Of a stretch of 64,000 bases of DNA, positions 16,301 to 24,251 are shown in pieces. The position numbers and the translations under genes are program-made. Below the pieces are notes generated by a model that was given only the letters and a program-made list of their open reading frames with translations, searched no databases and was not told where the DNA came from. Position 1 is the first letter of the stretch, and every line of letters starts with the position of its first letter. The stretch comes from Actinokineospora enzanensis DSM 44649. Its GTDB lineage: Bacteria; Actinomycetota; Actinomycetes; Mycobacteriales; Pseudonocardiaceae. The DNA lies in NCBI RefSeq assembly GCF_000374445.1, contig NZ_KB894429.1, positions 1 to 64,000 on the forward strand, read 5' to 3'.

Positions 16301-17046
16301 GCATCACCGACTCCGCGACCATGCTGCGCCGCAACGTCAAGCACACGATGCGCGACCCGGTCGTCCTGTTCAACGCCATCCTGTTCCCGATCGTGATGAT
16401 GTTCATGTTCGTCTACGTCCTCGGCGACGGGTTCGACGTCGGCGGCGGCGACTACATCGACTACGCCGCCCCTGGCATGATCATGCTGGCGCTCTGCTAC
16501 GGCATGGGCGCCACCGCCACGGCGGTGAACTCCGACATGACCAAGGGCATCATCAACCGGTTCCGGGTCATGAACATCTCCCGCGGCGCGGTCCTCACCG
16601 GACACGTAGTGTCCACTGTGGTCCGCACGCTGATCGGCATGGCGGTGATCGTCGGGGTGGCGTTCGCGATGGGGTTCAGCCCGGCCGCGAGCTTCCCGCA
16701 ATGGCTTGCGGTGACCGGGATCCTGGCGCTGACGGTCGTCGCCGTCACCTGGTTGACCATCGCGTTCGGACTGGCCGCGAAGTCGCCGGAGTCGGCCGGG
16801 TTCTTCGCGGTGCCGCTGATCATGCTGCCGTTCTTCAGCAGTGCGATCATCCCGGCGGAGAAGATGGGGCCCGGTATCCGGCAGTTCGCCGAGTACCAGC
16901 CGTTCACGCCGATCATCGAGACCGTGCGCGGACTGTTCGCGGGCACCCCGTCGACCGGCTCCACGCTCGCCGCGATCGGCTGGTGCGTCGGGATCGGCGT
17001 GATCGGCTACGTGTGGTCGCTCGACAAGTTCACCAAGCGAGTGTGA
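16297..17046 (+). CDS. ABC-2 type permease, DrrB type
   Basis: 249-residue membrane partner of the preceding ATPase, with six predicted spans. It has the early motif DPVVLFNAILFPIVMMFMFVYVLG, a central NRFRVMNISRGAV loop typical of DrrB permeases (usually NRF-R-LP-SR), and the late EYQPFTPIIETVRGLF segment. The two genes overlap by four bases. The 3' end overlaps the convergent SARP gene by 17 bases. Substrate unknown. Confidence 0.9.
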   Translation: MSITDSATMLRRNVKHTMRDPVVLFNAILFPIVMMFMFVYVLGDGFDVGGGDYIDYAAPGMIMLALCYGMGATATAVNSDMTKGIINRFRVMNISRGAVLTGHVVSTVVRTLIGMAVIVGVAFAMGFSPAASFPQWLAVTGILALTVVAVTWLTIAFGLAAKSPESAGFFAVPLIMLPFFSSAIIPAEKMGPGIRQFAEYQPFTPIIETVRGLFAGTPSTGSTLAAIGWCVGIGVIGYVWSLDKFTKRV

Positions 17047-20000
17047 CCGCGGCCAGTTCGCGCCAGTCCGCCCGCGCCCCCTCCGACGTCGCCTCGGTGA
17101 ACCCCGTGTCACCGAGGCGACGTCGCGCGGTCCGCTCGATCCGGGCGATGTCCGGTCGGGACCGGTCCGGCAGGCCGCGCACGGTCGTGCTCGCCGCCAG
17201 CAGCCGGGCCGCCTGCTCGTACTGCTCCTGCCGCAGCGCCAGGTCGGCGATCCCGACGAGCACCTGCGCGGTCAACGGCGCGGCCGCGTGCCCGGACACC
17301 GCCCGGAACGCCGTCGCGCGGTGCGCGCGGGCCTCGGCCAGATCGGTGGCGAGGTAACCGAGCAGGTCGTGGGTCATCGCGTGCGTGCCCGCCCGCTCGG
17401 CCTGGTCGCCCAGCATCGTGGTGGCGACGGTGATCTGCCTGACCGCCTCGGCGGCGTCACCACGCCAGTGCGCCAGCTCCGCCTCCACCAGCGCCAGCTC
17501 GACCAGCGCCTCCGGCCAGGCGACCCGTCGCGCGAGCCGTCGGGCCTCCGCCATGGCCGCGGCGCTGGACTCGTCGTCACCGGCCAGCCAGTACAGCTGG
17601 GACTGCCGCGGCCGCATCCGCACCACGTCCTCCAGCCCGCCGACCTCGGTGGCCACCGCGATCGCGTGCTCGTAGTGCGCGCACGCGCCGGTGAACTCGC
17701 CGCGCACGGCCATCCGCTCGGCCACCTCGGTCAGCGCGAACGACATCCCCCACCGGTCGCCGATCACCCGGAACTCGGCGAGCGCCGCCGCGAGGTACTC
17801 GTCCGCGTCCGTCCCCTCGTGGCCGAGCATGGCCCGCAGCTTGCCGAGCTGCAGCCGGGCCAGGGCGCGCACCCACGGGTCGTCGTCGGCGAGCAGCGGT
17901 TCGTAGGCGGGCAGGTAGCCGTCGGGCGTGTCGAGCATGCTCCGGACCGGGGCGGCGAACCTGATCGCCGGGTGCACACCGGGCGGCACGTCCCGGCCTG
18001 CCTCGTACGCGCGGTTGATCCACTCCGCGGCCTGGTACTGGTCGTTGCGCCCGGACACCACGAACGTGACCACGAACGCGTACACCACGGCCCGGACCTC
18101 GTCGGCCACCTCGCCCGGCACCGCGGCGGCCGCCATGACCAGCTCGTCGCCCTCCGCCTTGTGCCCGGCCAGCCACCAGTACCAGCCCGCGGCCGCGGCG
18201 AGCCGCATCGCCCCGTCGGCGTCGCCCGCCGCGAGCGCCCAGCGCATGGCGGCGCCGATGTTGTCGTGCTCGACCGCCAGCCCGGCGAGCCAGGTCAGCT
18301 GCTCGGCGCCGCGCAGGTGCGGCTCGGCGGTGGCGGCGAGCCCGGTGAAGTACGCCAGGTGGGCGCGCCGCGCCAGGTCCGTCTCGCCCGCCTCGGCCAG
18401 CCGCTGGGTCGCGTACTCCTTGATCGTGCCGAGCATCCGGTACCGGGGCGCCCCGGAACCGCTCGCGACCACCAGCGACTTCTCGGTCAACGCGGTCAGC
18501 AGGTCCAGCACGTTCTCGCCCGCGCAGACGTGCTCGACCGCCTCCAGGCTCGCGCCGCCGGAGAACACCGACAGCCTGCGCAGCACGACCCGCTCGGGCT
18601 CGCCGAGCAGCTCCCAGCTCCAGTCGATCACCGCGCGGAGCGTGCGGTGCCGCGGGAGCGCGGTGCGGCTGCCGCCGGTGAGCAGGCGGAACAGGTCGTC
18701 GAGCCGGGCGGCGAGCTGGTCCAGGGTCATCGTGCGCAGCCGGGCCGCGGCGAGCTCGATGGCCAGCGGCATCCCGTCCAGCGCCCGGCAGACCCGAGCC
18801 AGCGTCGACACCGTGTGCGCGTCGGTCCCGAGGTCGGTGCGCACCGCGCCCGCCCGGTCCCGCAGCAGCCGCACGGCCGGGGACGACTCGATCGCCGCGG
18901 GGTCGGCGTCCGGCGCGGGCAGGACCAGCGGCGCGACCGGCCACAGCGCCTCGCCGGTGATGCCGAGCGGCTCCCGGCTGGTGGCCAGGATCCGCAGCCG
19001 CCCGCACTCGCCGAGCACCCGGTGCGCGAAGGCCGCGGCCGACTCGATGACGTGCTCGCAGTTGTCCAGGATGAGCAGCATCTCCCGGTCGCGGATCGCG
19101 GCGATGACGCGGTCGGTCGGCTCCGCGTCCGGGGCGCCGCCGAGCAGCGCGTCCCGGTGGCCGAGTGCGGCCAGGGTCGCCTGCGCGACGGCGCGCCCGT
19201 CGGCGTCGGCGCCGATGGGGGCGAGCTCGACCAGGCGGGCGCCGTCGGGCAGGCCGTCGAGGAGGGTGCGCGCGGTCTCCGCGGCGAGCCGGGTCTTGCC
19301 CGAGCCGCCCGGTCCGACCAGGGTGGTCAGCCGGTGTCCGGTGACGAGCCCGCCGACCACGGCTACGTCGGCGTCCTTGCCGACGTAGCTGGTCAGCTCG
19401 GCGCGCAGGTTGGTCGGCCTGCTCTCCTCGCGCCGTCCCAGCTCGCCGCGCAGCAGCGCGACGTGCAGCTCGGACAGCTCCGGCGACGGGTCGACCCCCA
19501 GCGCGTCGGCCAGGGCCTCGCGGGCGCGCTCGTAGACCAGCAGGGCCTCGGTGTCGCGGCCGGTCGAGACGAGGGCCCGCATCAGCGCGGCGACCAGGCG
19601 TTCACGCACCGGGTGCGCGGCGACCAGGTCGGTCAGCTCGGTGATCGCCTTCGCGCCGTCGCCGTGCGTGACCTCCGCGTCGAACCGGTCCTCCAGGGCG
19701 GTCAGGCGGAGTGCTTCGAGGCGGGTGGCGGCCGCGTCGAACGCGTCGCTGTCCTGCAGGCCGACGTCCGCCATGGCCGCGCCCCGCCACAGCGCGAGGG
19801 CCTCGCGCAGCCGTCGGGGATCGGCGTGGTCGCGGGCCTGCGCGACGAGGCGTTCAAACCGCACGGCGTCGACGGTGTCGGGTTCGGTGACCAGCCGGTA
19901 ACCGTTCGGCTGCCCGTCGACCGATCCGGCAGGCAGCACCTTCCGCAGCCGGGACACCAGCCGTTGCAGGGCGTTCGCCGCGTCGGCAGGCGGGTTCTCG

Positions 20001-20155
20001 CCCCAGATCCAGTCCACCAGGGTCGACTTGGGGACCACGCGGCCGGGTTCCAGCGCGAGGGCGACGAGCAGTGCGCGCAGGCGGGCGCCCGGCACGTCCA
20101 GTGGGACGCCGTCGTCCGCGCACACCTCGAACGACCCCAGCACCCCTATCCGCAC
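17030..20155 (-). CDS. SARP/AfsR-family transcriptional regulator with NB-ARC and TPR domains
   Basis: 1041-residue regulator. The N-terminal winged-helix DNA-binding domain begins VRIGVLGSFEV (residues 1-95), then the BTAD bacterial transcriptional activation domain (about 96-245), an NB-ARC ATPase with Walker A GPGGSGKTRLAAETA (near 278), the sensor stretch LLILDNCEHV, and a long TPR-like C-terminal half. AfsR-type proteins activate secondary metabolism, binding direct repeats with 11-base spacing. The GTG at 20155 is chosen because the domain starts exactly there. It is divergent from a P450 and convergent with an ABC exporter, both with candidate boxes, so it is likely their local activator. 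Confidence 0.9.
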   Translation of the reverse strand: MRIGVLGSFEVCADDGVPLDVPGARLRALLVALALEPGRVVPKSTLVDWIWGENPPADAANALQRLVSRLRKVLPAGSVDGQPNGYRLVTEPDTVDAVRFERLVAQARDHADPRRLREALALWRGAAMADVGLQDSDAFDAAATRLEALRLTALEDRFDAEVTHGDGAKAITELTDLVAAHPVRERLVAALMRALVSTGRDTEALLVYERAREALADALGVDPSPELSELHVALLRGELGRREESRPTNLRAELTSYVGKDADVAVVGGLVTGHRLTTLVGPGGSGKTRLAAETARTLLDGLPDGARLVELAPIGADADGRAVAQATLAALGHRDALLGGAPDAEPTDRVIAAIRDREMLLILDNCEHVIESAAAFAHRVLGECGRLRILATSREPLGITGEALWPVAPLVLPAPDADPAAIESSPAVRLLRDRAGAVRTDLGTDAHTVSTLARVCRALDGMPLAIELAAARLRTMTLDQLAARLDDLFRLLTGGSRTALPRHRTLRAVIDWSWELLGEPERVVLRRLSVFSGGASLEAVEHVCAGENVLDLLTALTEKSLVVASGSGAPRYRMLGTIKEYATQRLAEAGETDLARRAHLAYFTGLAATAEPHLRGAEQLTWLAGLAVEHDNIGAAMRWALAAGDADGAMRLAAAAGWYWWLAGHKAEGDELVMAAAAVPGEVADEVRAVVYAFVVTFVVSGRNDQYQAAEWINRAYEAGRDVPPGVHPAIRFAAPVRSMLDTPDGYLPAYEPLLADDDPWVRALARLQLGKLRAMLGHEGTDADEYLAAALAEFRVIGDRWGMSFALTEVAERMAVRGEFTGACAHYEHAIAVATEVGGLEDVVRMRPRQSQLYWLAGDDESSAAAMAEARRLARRVAWPEALVELALVEAELAHWRGDAAEAVRQITVATTMLGDQAERAGTHAMTHDLLGYLATDLAEARAHRATAFRAVSGHAAAPLTAQVLVGIADLALRQEQYEQAARLLAASTTVRGLPDRSRPDIARIERTARRRLGDTGFTEATSEGARADWRELAAVTLAW

Positions 20156-20227
20156 CGGCTGAGTCTGCCACGCGCGTTCCGGCCGCAGGCTCGCCCTGCC
20201 GCGGCGCCGTGTCGCCGATGACGGTCG

Positions 20228-20257
20228 GTGTCCGGGCCGTGTCAGCCGGGTGTCAGC
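20228..20257 (+). promoter_or_regulatory. Candidate SARP box upstream of P450
   Basis: Three direct repeats in exact 11-base register: gtgtccgg (20228), gtgtcagc (20239) and gtgtcagc (20250). SARP proteins characteristically bind heptamer-like direct repeats spaced one helical turn apart, just upstream of the -10. A weak -10-like CATATC follows near 20275. It lies in the divergent space between the SARP gene and the P450, so it could serve either. Confidence 0.5.
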
Positions 20258-20301
20258 GGGGTCGGCGACCGTGGCCATATCGACCACGAGAGGACATCCC
20301 G

Positions 20302-21504
20302 ATGACCGCCATCCCGCACGGCCTGCCGATGAACCGCGACGCGGGCCCGTTCGACCCGCCCCGCGCGATCACCACGCTGCGTGAGTCCCGCCCGGTCAGT
20401 CCGTTGGTGTTCCCGGACGGCCACCAGGGCTGGCTGGTGACCGGCTACGACGCGGTCCGCCAGGTCATGGCCGACACCCGGTTCAGCTCCCGGCTGGACC
20501 TCGACGTCGTGCACGTGCCCTACGAGACGCCCGGCATGCCGGTGGCCACCGAGCCGTCGCCGCCGATGCCGGGCGTGTTCGTCGCCATGGACCCGCCGGA
20601 CCACACCCGGCTGCGCAAGCGGCTGACCGGCGCGTTCACCGTCAAGCGGATGAAGGCGCTGGAGGAGCGCATCGGCGAGATCACCGAGCGGCAGCTGGAC
20701 CACCTGGCGGGCCTGACGCCGCCGGTCGACCTGGTCGCGGAGTTCGCGCTGCCGGTGCCGTCCCTGGTGATCTGCGAGCTGCTCGGCGTGCCCTATGCCG
20801 ACCGCGAGACCTTCCAGGCCGACTCGGCGAGGTTCCTGGTCCGCGACCAGCCGCTGGCCGAGAAGATGGCGGCGCTGGTCGCGTTGACCGGCTACCTGGC
20901 CGAACTGGTCACGCGCAAGCGCGCCGAACCCGGCGAGGACATCCTGTCCGACCTGGCCCGGCACGACGACCTCACGATCGAGGAGCTGACCGGCGTCGCG
21001 TTCCTGCTGCTGCTCGCAGGCCACGAGACCACCGCCAACATGCTCGCTCTGGGCACGTTCGCGCTCCTGGAGCACCCGTCGCAGCTGGCCGGGCTGCGCG
21101 CCGACCCGGGGCTGGTCCCGGATGCGGTGGAGGAGCTTCTGCGCTACCTGTCCATCGCGGACATCTTCTACCGCTACGCCACCGAGGACATCGAGGTCGG
21201 TGGCGAGACGATCGGCAAGGGATCGACGGTGGTGGTGTCGCTGTTGGCCGCCAACCACGACCCGGCCCGGTTCGAGGACGCGGGCACGCTGGACATCCAC
21301 CGCAAGGCGCGCGGGCACCTGTCGTTCGGCCATGGCATCCACCAGTGCCTGGGCCAGCAGCTCGCCCGCATCGAGATGCGTGCTGGGTTCGAGGGGCTGG
21401 CGCGGCGGTTCCCGGGGCTGGCGTTGGCGATCCCGGCGGGGCAGGTGCGGCTGCGGTCGGACATGAACATCTACGGCGTCCACGAGCTGCCGGTCACCTG
21501 GTAG
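20302..21504 (+). CDS. Cytochrome P450
   Basis: 400-residue soluble bacterial P450 (CYP105/107-like size). The I-helix motif LLLLAGHETTAN is intact, the K-helix ExxR is EELLRY, and the haem loop FGHGIHQCLGQQLAR carries the thiolate ligand Cys349. The ATG at 20302 follows GAGAGGACATCCCG and fits the usual start shortly before the first proline-rich strand. It stands under candidate SARP boxes and overlaps the convergent regulator gene by 11 bases. Hydroxylation or epoxidation of a secondary metabolite is likely; no biosynthetic core enzyme is within the window next to it. Confidence 0.93.
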   Translation: MTAIPHGLPMNRDAGPFDPPRAITTLRESRPVSPLVFPDGHQGWLVTGYDAVRQVMADTRFSSRLDLDVVHVPYETPGMPVATEPSPPMPGVFVAMDPPDHTRLRKRLTGAFTVKRMKALEERIGEITERQLDHLAGLTPPVDLVAEFALPVPSLVICELLGVPYADRETFQADSARFLVRDQPLAEKMAALVALTGYLAELVTRKRAEPGEDILSDLARHDDLTIEELTGVAFLLLLAGHETTANMLALGTFALLEHPSQLAGLRADPGLVPDAVEELLRYLSIADIFYRYATEDIEVGGETIGKGSTVVVSLLAANHDPARFEDAGTLDIHRKARGHLSFGHGIHQCLGQQLARIEMRAGFEGLARRFPGLALAIPAGQVRLRSDMNIYGVHELPVTW

Positions 21505-22291
21505 CCGCCTGCCTGCCCGGGTCGGCCATGGCGGCCAGCCGGGTCGCGGTCGGCTCGTCGGCGGGGAGGAAGGCCTCCAGGCGGAGCTCGGCGACGGTCA
21601 CGTCCAGTGCGGTGGCGAAGTGGGTGAGCGTGGTGAGCAGGTGGAGGTCGCCCGCCGGGGTGCGCAGCCGCAGCGGGGTGGCGAAGCCGAGGTGGGACGG
21701 CGGGATGGGGCGGGTCGGGACATAGCAGGCCAGGTCGGCGATCAGGGCGTCCAGCACGGGGTCGGGGGTTCGGGCGGCCTGGGCGCGCAGGGCGTCGACC
21801 ACGTGGCAGGCCCACTCGTCGAAGTTCGTGATGTGCGGGGCGAGTCCGGTGGGGTGGAGCAGGAGACGGGGAATGTTGACCGGGGGCGTGCGCAGCTCGG
21901 GGGCGACGTCGGCGGTGAGGGCATGGAAGGCGGTGTTGGCGGAGACGAGCGTGCCGTGGCGGTCGACGACGATGGCCGGGTACGGATTGTGGGCCGCGAG
22001 CACCTGTTCGACGGCGGCGCGCACCGGCGTCAGGTGGCCGTCGGCCCAGGGGGTCTCCGGGTAGGCGGGAGCGAAACCGGCGGTCAGGAGCAGGGCGTTG
22101 CGCTCGCGCAGCGGGATGTCGAGCGACTCCGCCAGCCGGATGATCATCGCCCGGCCGGGGGTGGAGCGACCGCTCTCGATGAAGCTCACGTGCCGCTGGG
22201 TGGTCCCGGCGCGCAGCGCCAGCTCGATCTGGCTGACCTTGCGGCGGTGGCGCCAGGTGCGCAGGTCGTCGGCGAGGCGCGGGGTGGACAC
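21494..22291 (-). CDS. XRE-family regulator with MmyB-like ligand-binding domain
   Basis: 265-residue regulator. The N-terminal helix-turn-helix spans about residues 8-65 (SQIELALRAGTTQRHVSFIE then SGRSTPGRAM), followed by the MmyB/PAS-like domain with NPYPAIVVDRHGTLVSANTAF and the terminal HFATALDVTVAELRLEAFLP. MmyB relatives, named from the methylenomycin regulator, respond to fatty acids or metabolites and usually control a neighbouring oxidoreductase gene. The divergent SnoaL-like gene and the former luciferase-like gene beyond it are the natural targets. Confidence 0.88.
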   Translation of the reverse strand: MSTPRLADDLRTWRHRRKVSQIELALRAGTTQRHVSFIESGRSTPGRAMIIRLAESLDIPLRERNALLLTAGFAPAYPETPWADGHLTPVRAAVEQVLAAHNPYPAIVVDRHGTLVSANTAFHALTADVAPELRTPPVNIPRLLLHPTGLAPHITNFDEWACHVVDALRAQAARTPDPVLDALIADLACYVPTRPIPPSHLGFATPLRLRTPAGDLHLLTTLTHFATALDVTVAELRLEAFLPADEPTATRLAAMADPGRQAATR

Positions 22292-22401
22292 GTGTCCTGT
22301 GTAGTCGATCGGGTGCTGCTGGGCTATTCCCCGTCGGGAATTGCGGCGGTGCGGGTCGCACCGGCACCTTGGCGGCGCACAGGACGAGCCGAGGAGGAGC
22401 C

Positions 22402-22812
22402 ATGACCGACCCGACCGAGTTGGCCGACCGCTATGTGGCGGTGTGGAACGAGCAGGACGCCGAAGCGCGCCGGGCCGCTGTGGGCCGGTTGTGGGCGGAG
22501 GACGGCCGCCACATCCTGCAACCGCCGGGAGAGGTCGTGCGGTCGGCGACCGGCCTGGGCCTGACCACCACGTTCGAGGCGCACGGCCATGCCGAGCTGG
22601 AACGCCGGGTTCGGCTGGCGTACGAGGAGTTCGTGGCCCCGGGCGAGTTCGCCTTCCGCCGCCGCGACGACGTCGCCAGACTGCGCGACGCGGTCAAGTT
22701 CACCTGGGAGATGGTCTCGTCCGACGGCGAGATCGCGGGCGTCGGTCGAGAGTTCCTGCTCCTGGACGCGCACGGCCGGATCGTCGCGGACTACCAGTTC
22801 ATCGAGAGCTGA
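22402..22812 (+). CDS. SnoaL/NTF2-like fold protein
   Basis: 136-residue protein with the cone-shaped alpha+beta NTF2-like fold: initial helix LADRYVAVWNEQDAEARRAA, followed by WAEDGRHI and the terminal strands FLLLDAHGRIVADYQF. Members act as polyketide cyclases, isomerases or binding proteins; no specific catalytic residues can be assigned. The ATG follows GAGGAGGAGCC, a very strong ribosome site. It is divergent from the MmyB-like regulator and was probably co-transcribed with the now broken luciferase-like gene four bases downstream. Confidence 0.78.
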   Translation: MTDPTELADRYVAVWNEQDAEARRAAVGRLWAEDGRHILQPPGEVVRSATGLGLTTTFEAHGHAELERRVRLAYEEFVAPGEFAFRRRDDVARLRDAVKFTWEMVSSDGEIAGVGREFLLLDAHGRIVADYQFIES

Positions 22813-22816
22813 ACCG

Positions 22817-22945
22817 GTGTCGTTCGGATATCTCCTGCCCACCTTCGCCACCGAGCCGGACGCCGCCGTGGAACTGGGCCTCCAGGCGGAGGCGGCGGGG
22901 TTCGACACCGTCTGGGTGCCGGACAGCCCGTTGGTCTACGGCCTG
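22817..22945 (+). pseudogene. N-terminal fragment of a luciferase-like (LLM, F420-type) monooxygenase
   Basis: The GTG at 22817 opens a frame whose first 43 residues are a textbook LLM start: FGYLLPTFATEPDAAVELG, then AAGFDTVWVPDSPLVYGLPDPL. At that point the homology stops and the frame continues as the antisense of the neighbouring glycosyltransferase gene, whose stop is at 22936. Normal members are about 280-340 residues, so over 85% is missing. The sharp join marks a deletion or rearrangement that brought the glycosyltransferase gene here. Confidence 0.75.
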
Positions 22946-24156
22946 CCGGATCCCTTGTCGAGGAGCAGTTTCGCGGCCACGGTGGCGCCGTCGGTCCGGA
23001 TCGTGTCGGCTGTGGACCTGGCCCGGGTGCGGGTTTCGGGGGACAGGGCGGTGGTGAGCGCGGCGGACAGGGACGCGACGGTCGGGGGCGGGTCGGTGTG
23101 TGCGACGCCGATGCCCAGGTCCGATACGCGGGTGGCCCAGTAGGGCTGGTCGGCGACCAGGGGGATCACCACCTGGGGCGTTCCGGCTCGCGCGGCCGTG
23201 GTGGTGGTACCCGCGCCGCCGTGGTGGATGACGGCGGCCACGCGGGGGAACAGGGCCTGTTGGTTGACCTCGTCGACGACGAAGCAGTCGGTCGGGGACA
23301 GGTCCGCCCAGCCTCGGGCGAGGAGGATTCGGCGGCCGTGCGCGCGGGCCGCCTCGATGGCTGTCCGGGCGATGTCCTCGGGGGCGCGTGCGGCCATGCT
23401 GCCGAATCCGACGTAGACCGGTGGCTCGCCCACGTCCAGGAATGCTTCCAGGTCATGGGGGAGCGGGCGGTCGTCGGGCAGGATCCACGCGCCGGTCTGG
23501 ACGACGTCGAGGTCCGTCATCCCCTGGGACGGGCAGAGCGTCGGGTCCGCCGCCAGCCATGGTCGGTCGCCGAGCACGTGGTCGCGGACATTGTCCACCG
23601 GCGTCAGTCCGATCGCGGCGCGATGCCGGTTGAGCGCGGGACCGTACAAGTCGTTCACCCGCTGGGCGTCCTGCTGCCACAGCACCCGGTTGTCGGTCTC
23701 GCCCGCCGGGGACGCCCGGCCCGGCCGCCTCCCCGGCGGGAAGTGCGGCGAGGGCAGTCCGCGCATGTGGTAGCACGCGCAGACGTAACGGATGCCCAGC
23801 TTGTCGGCCACATCCCGCGCGCCTGCAGGCATCAGACCGGTCGCCACCACCGCGTCACAGCCCTCGGCCGCCTCCGCGAGTGTCCCGAACCGCGTCGTGA
23901 CCAGCTCGTCGGCGAGCCGGAACGCGTCCAGCACGGTCGGTTTCGGACCGCTGACCACCGACCGGACTGCCGGTCCCAACGGAACCAGTGGAACACCGGC
24001 CCGTGCCGACAACGCCACGAACTCCTCGTCCGGCGGTACGCACAACCGCGCCTCGGCGCCGAGTCCCCGCAACGCCGCCGCGAGCCCCACCAACGGCTCG
24101 ACGTCCCCGCGCGATCCCCACGCCGTCAACAACACCCGCACTGGCGAATCCCCCAT
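22936..24156 (-). CDS. GT1-family glycosyltransferase (MGT/Gtf type)
   Basis: 406-residue GT-B fold enzyme like the glycopeptide Gtf and macrolide glycosyltransferases. The N-terminal acceptor domain starts RVLLTAWGSRGDVEPLVGLAAAL. The C-terminal nucleotide-sugar domain holds PPVYVGFGSMAAR and the signature VAAVIHHGGAGTTTTAARAGTPQVVIPLVADQPYWA (about residues 310-345), including the donor-binding H-x-G-x-G-T-T. It probably glycosylates a small aglycone using a UDP- or dTDP-sugar. Its 3' end abuts the truncated LLM gene. No sugar biosynthesis genes are nearby, so the role (product decoration or macrolide inactivation) is open. Confidence 0.9.
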   Translation of the reverse strand: MGDSPVRVLLTAWGSRGDVEPLVGLAAALRGLGAEARLCVPPDEEFVALSARAGVPLVPLGPAVRSVVSGPKPTVLDAFRLADELVTTRFGTLAEAAEGCDAVVATGLMPAGARDVADKLGIRYVCACYHMRGLPSPHFPPGRRPGRASPAGETDNRVLWQQDAQRVNDLYGPALNRHRAAIGLTPVDNVRDHVLGDRPWLAADPTLCPSQGMTDLDVVQTGAWILPDDRPLPHDLEAFLDVGEPPVYVGFGSMAARAPEDIARTAIEAARAHGRRILLARGWADLSPTDCFVVDEVNQQALFPRVAAVIHHGGAGTTTTAARAGTPQVVIPLVADQPYWATRVSDLGIGVAHTDPPPTVASLSAALTTALSPETRTRARSTADTIRTDGATVAAKLLLDKGSGRP

Positions 24157-24206
24157 GTCCCTTGGCTTTCAACGATTCTGGGGGACGACGGGGGTCTTGC
24201 CGCAAG

Positions 24207-24238
24207 CCCCCCACTCCGCTATACGTTGAAGTGGGGGG
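24207..24238 (-). terminator. Hairpin between ligA-like gene and glycosyltransferase
   Basis: A perfect 9-bp stem, ccccccact (24207-24215) with agtgggggg (24230-24238), and a 14-base loop lies 13 bases past the ligase stop. It can end ligase transcription. It lacks a U-tract, as is usual in actinomycetes. It is also within 55 bases of the glycosyltransferase start and could act on that promoter. Confidence 0.5.
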
Positions 24239-24251
24239 CGAAACGCGGCGC

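Noticed and set aside
17288-20221. 977-residue plus-strand open frame over the SARP gene
   Set aside because: Antisense shadow of the SARP; low-complexity Gly/Arg/Gln/His content and no recognisable motif.
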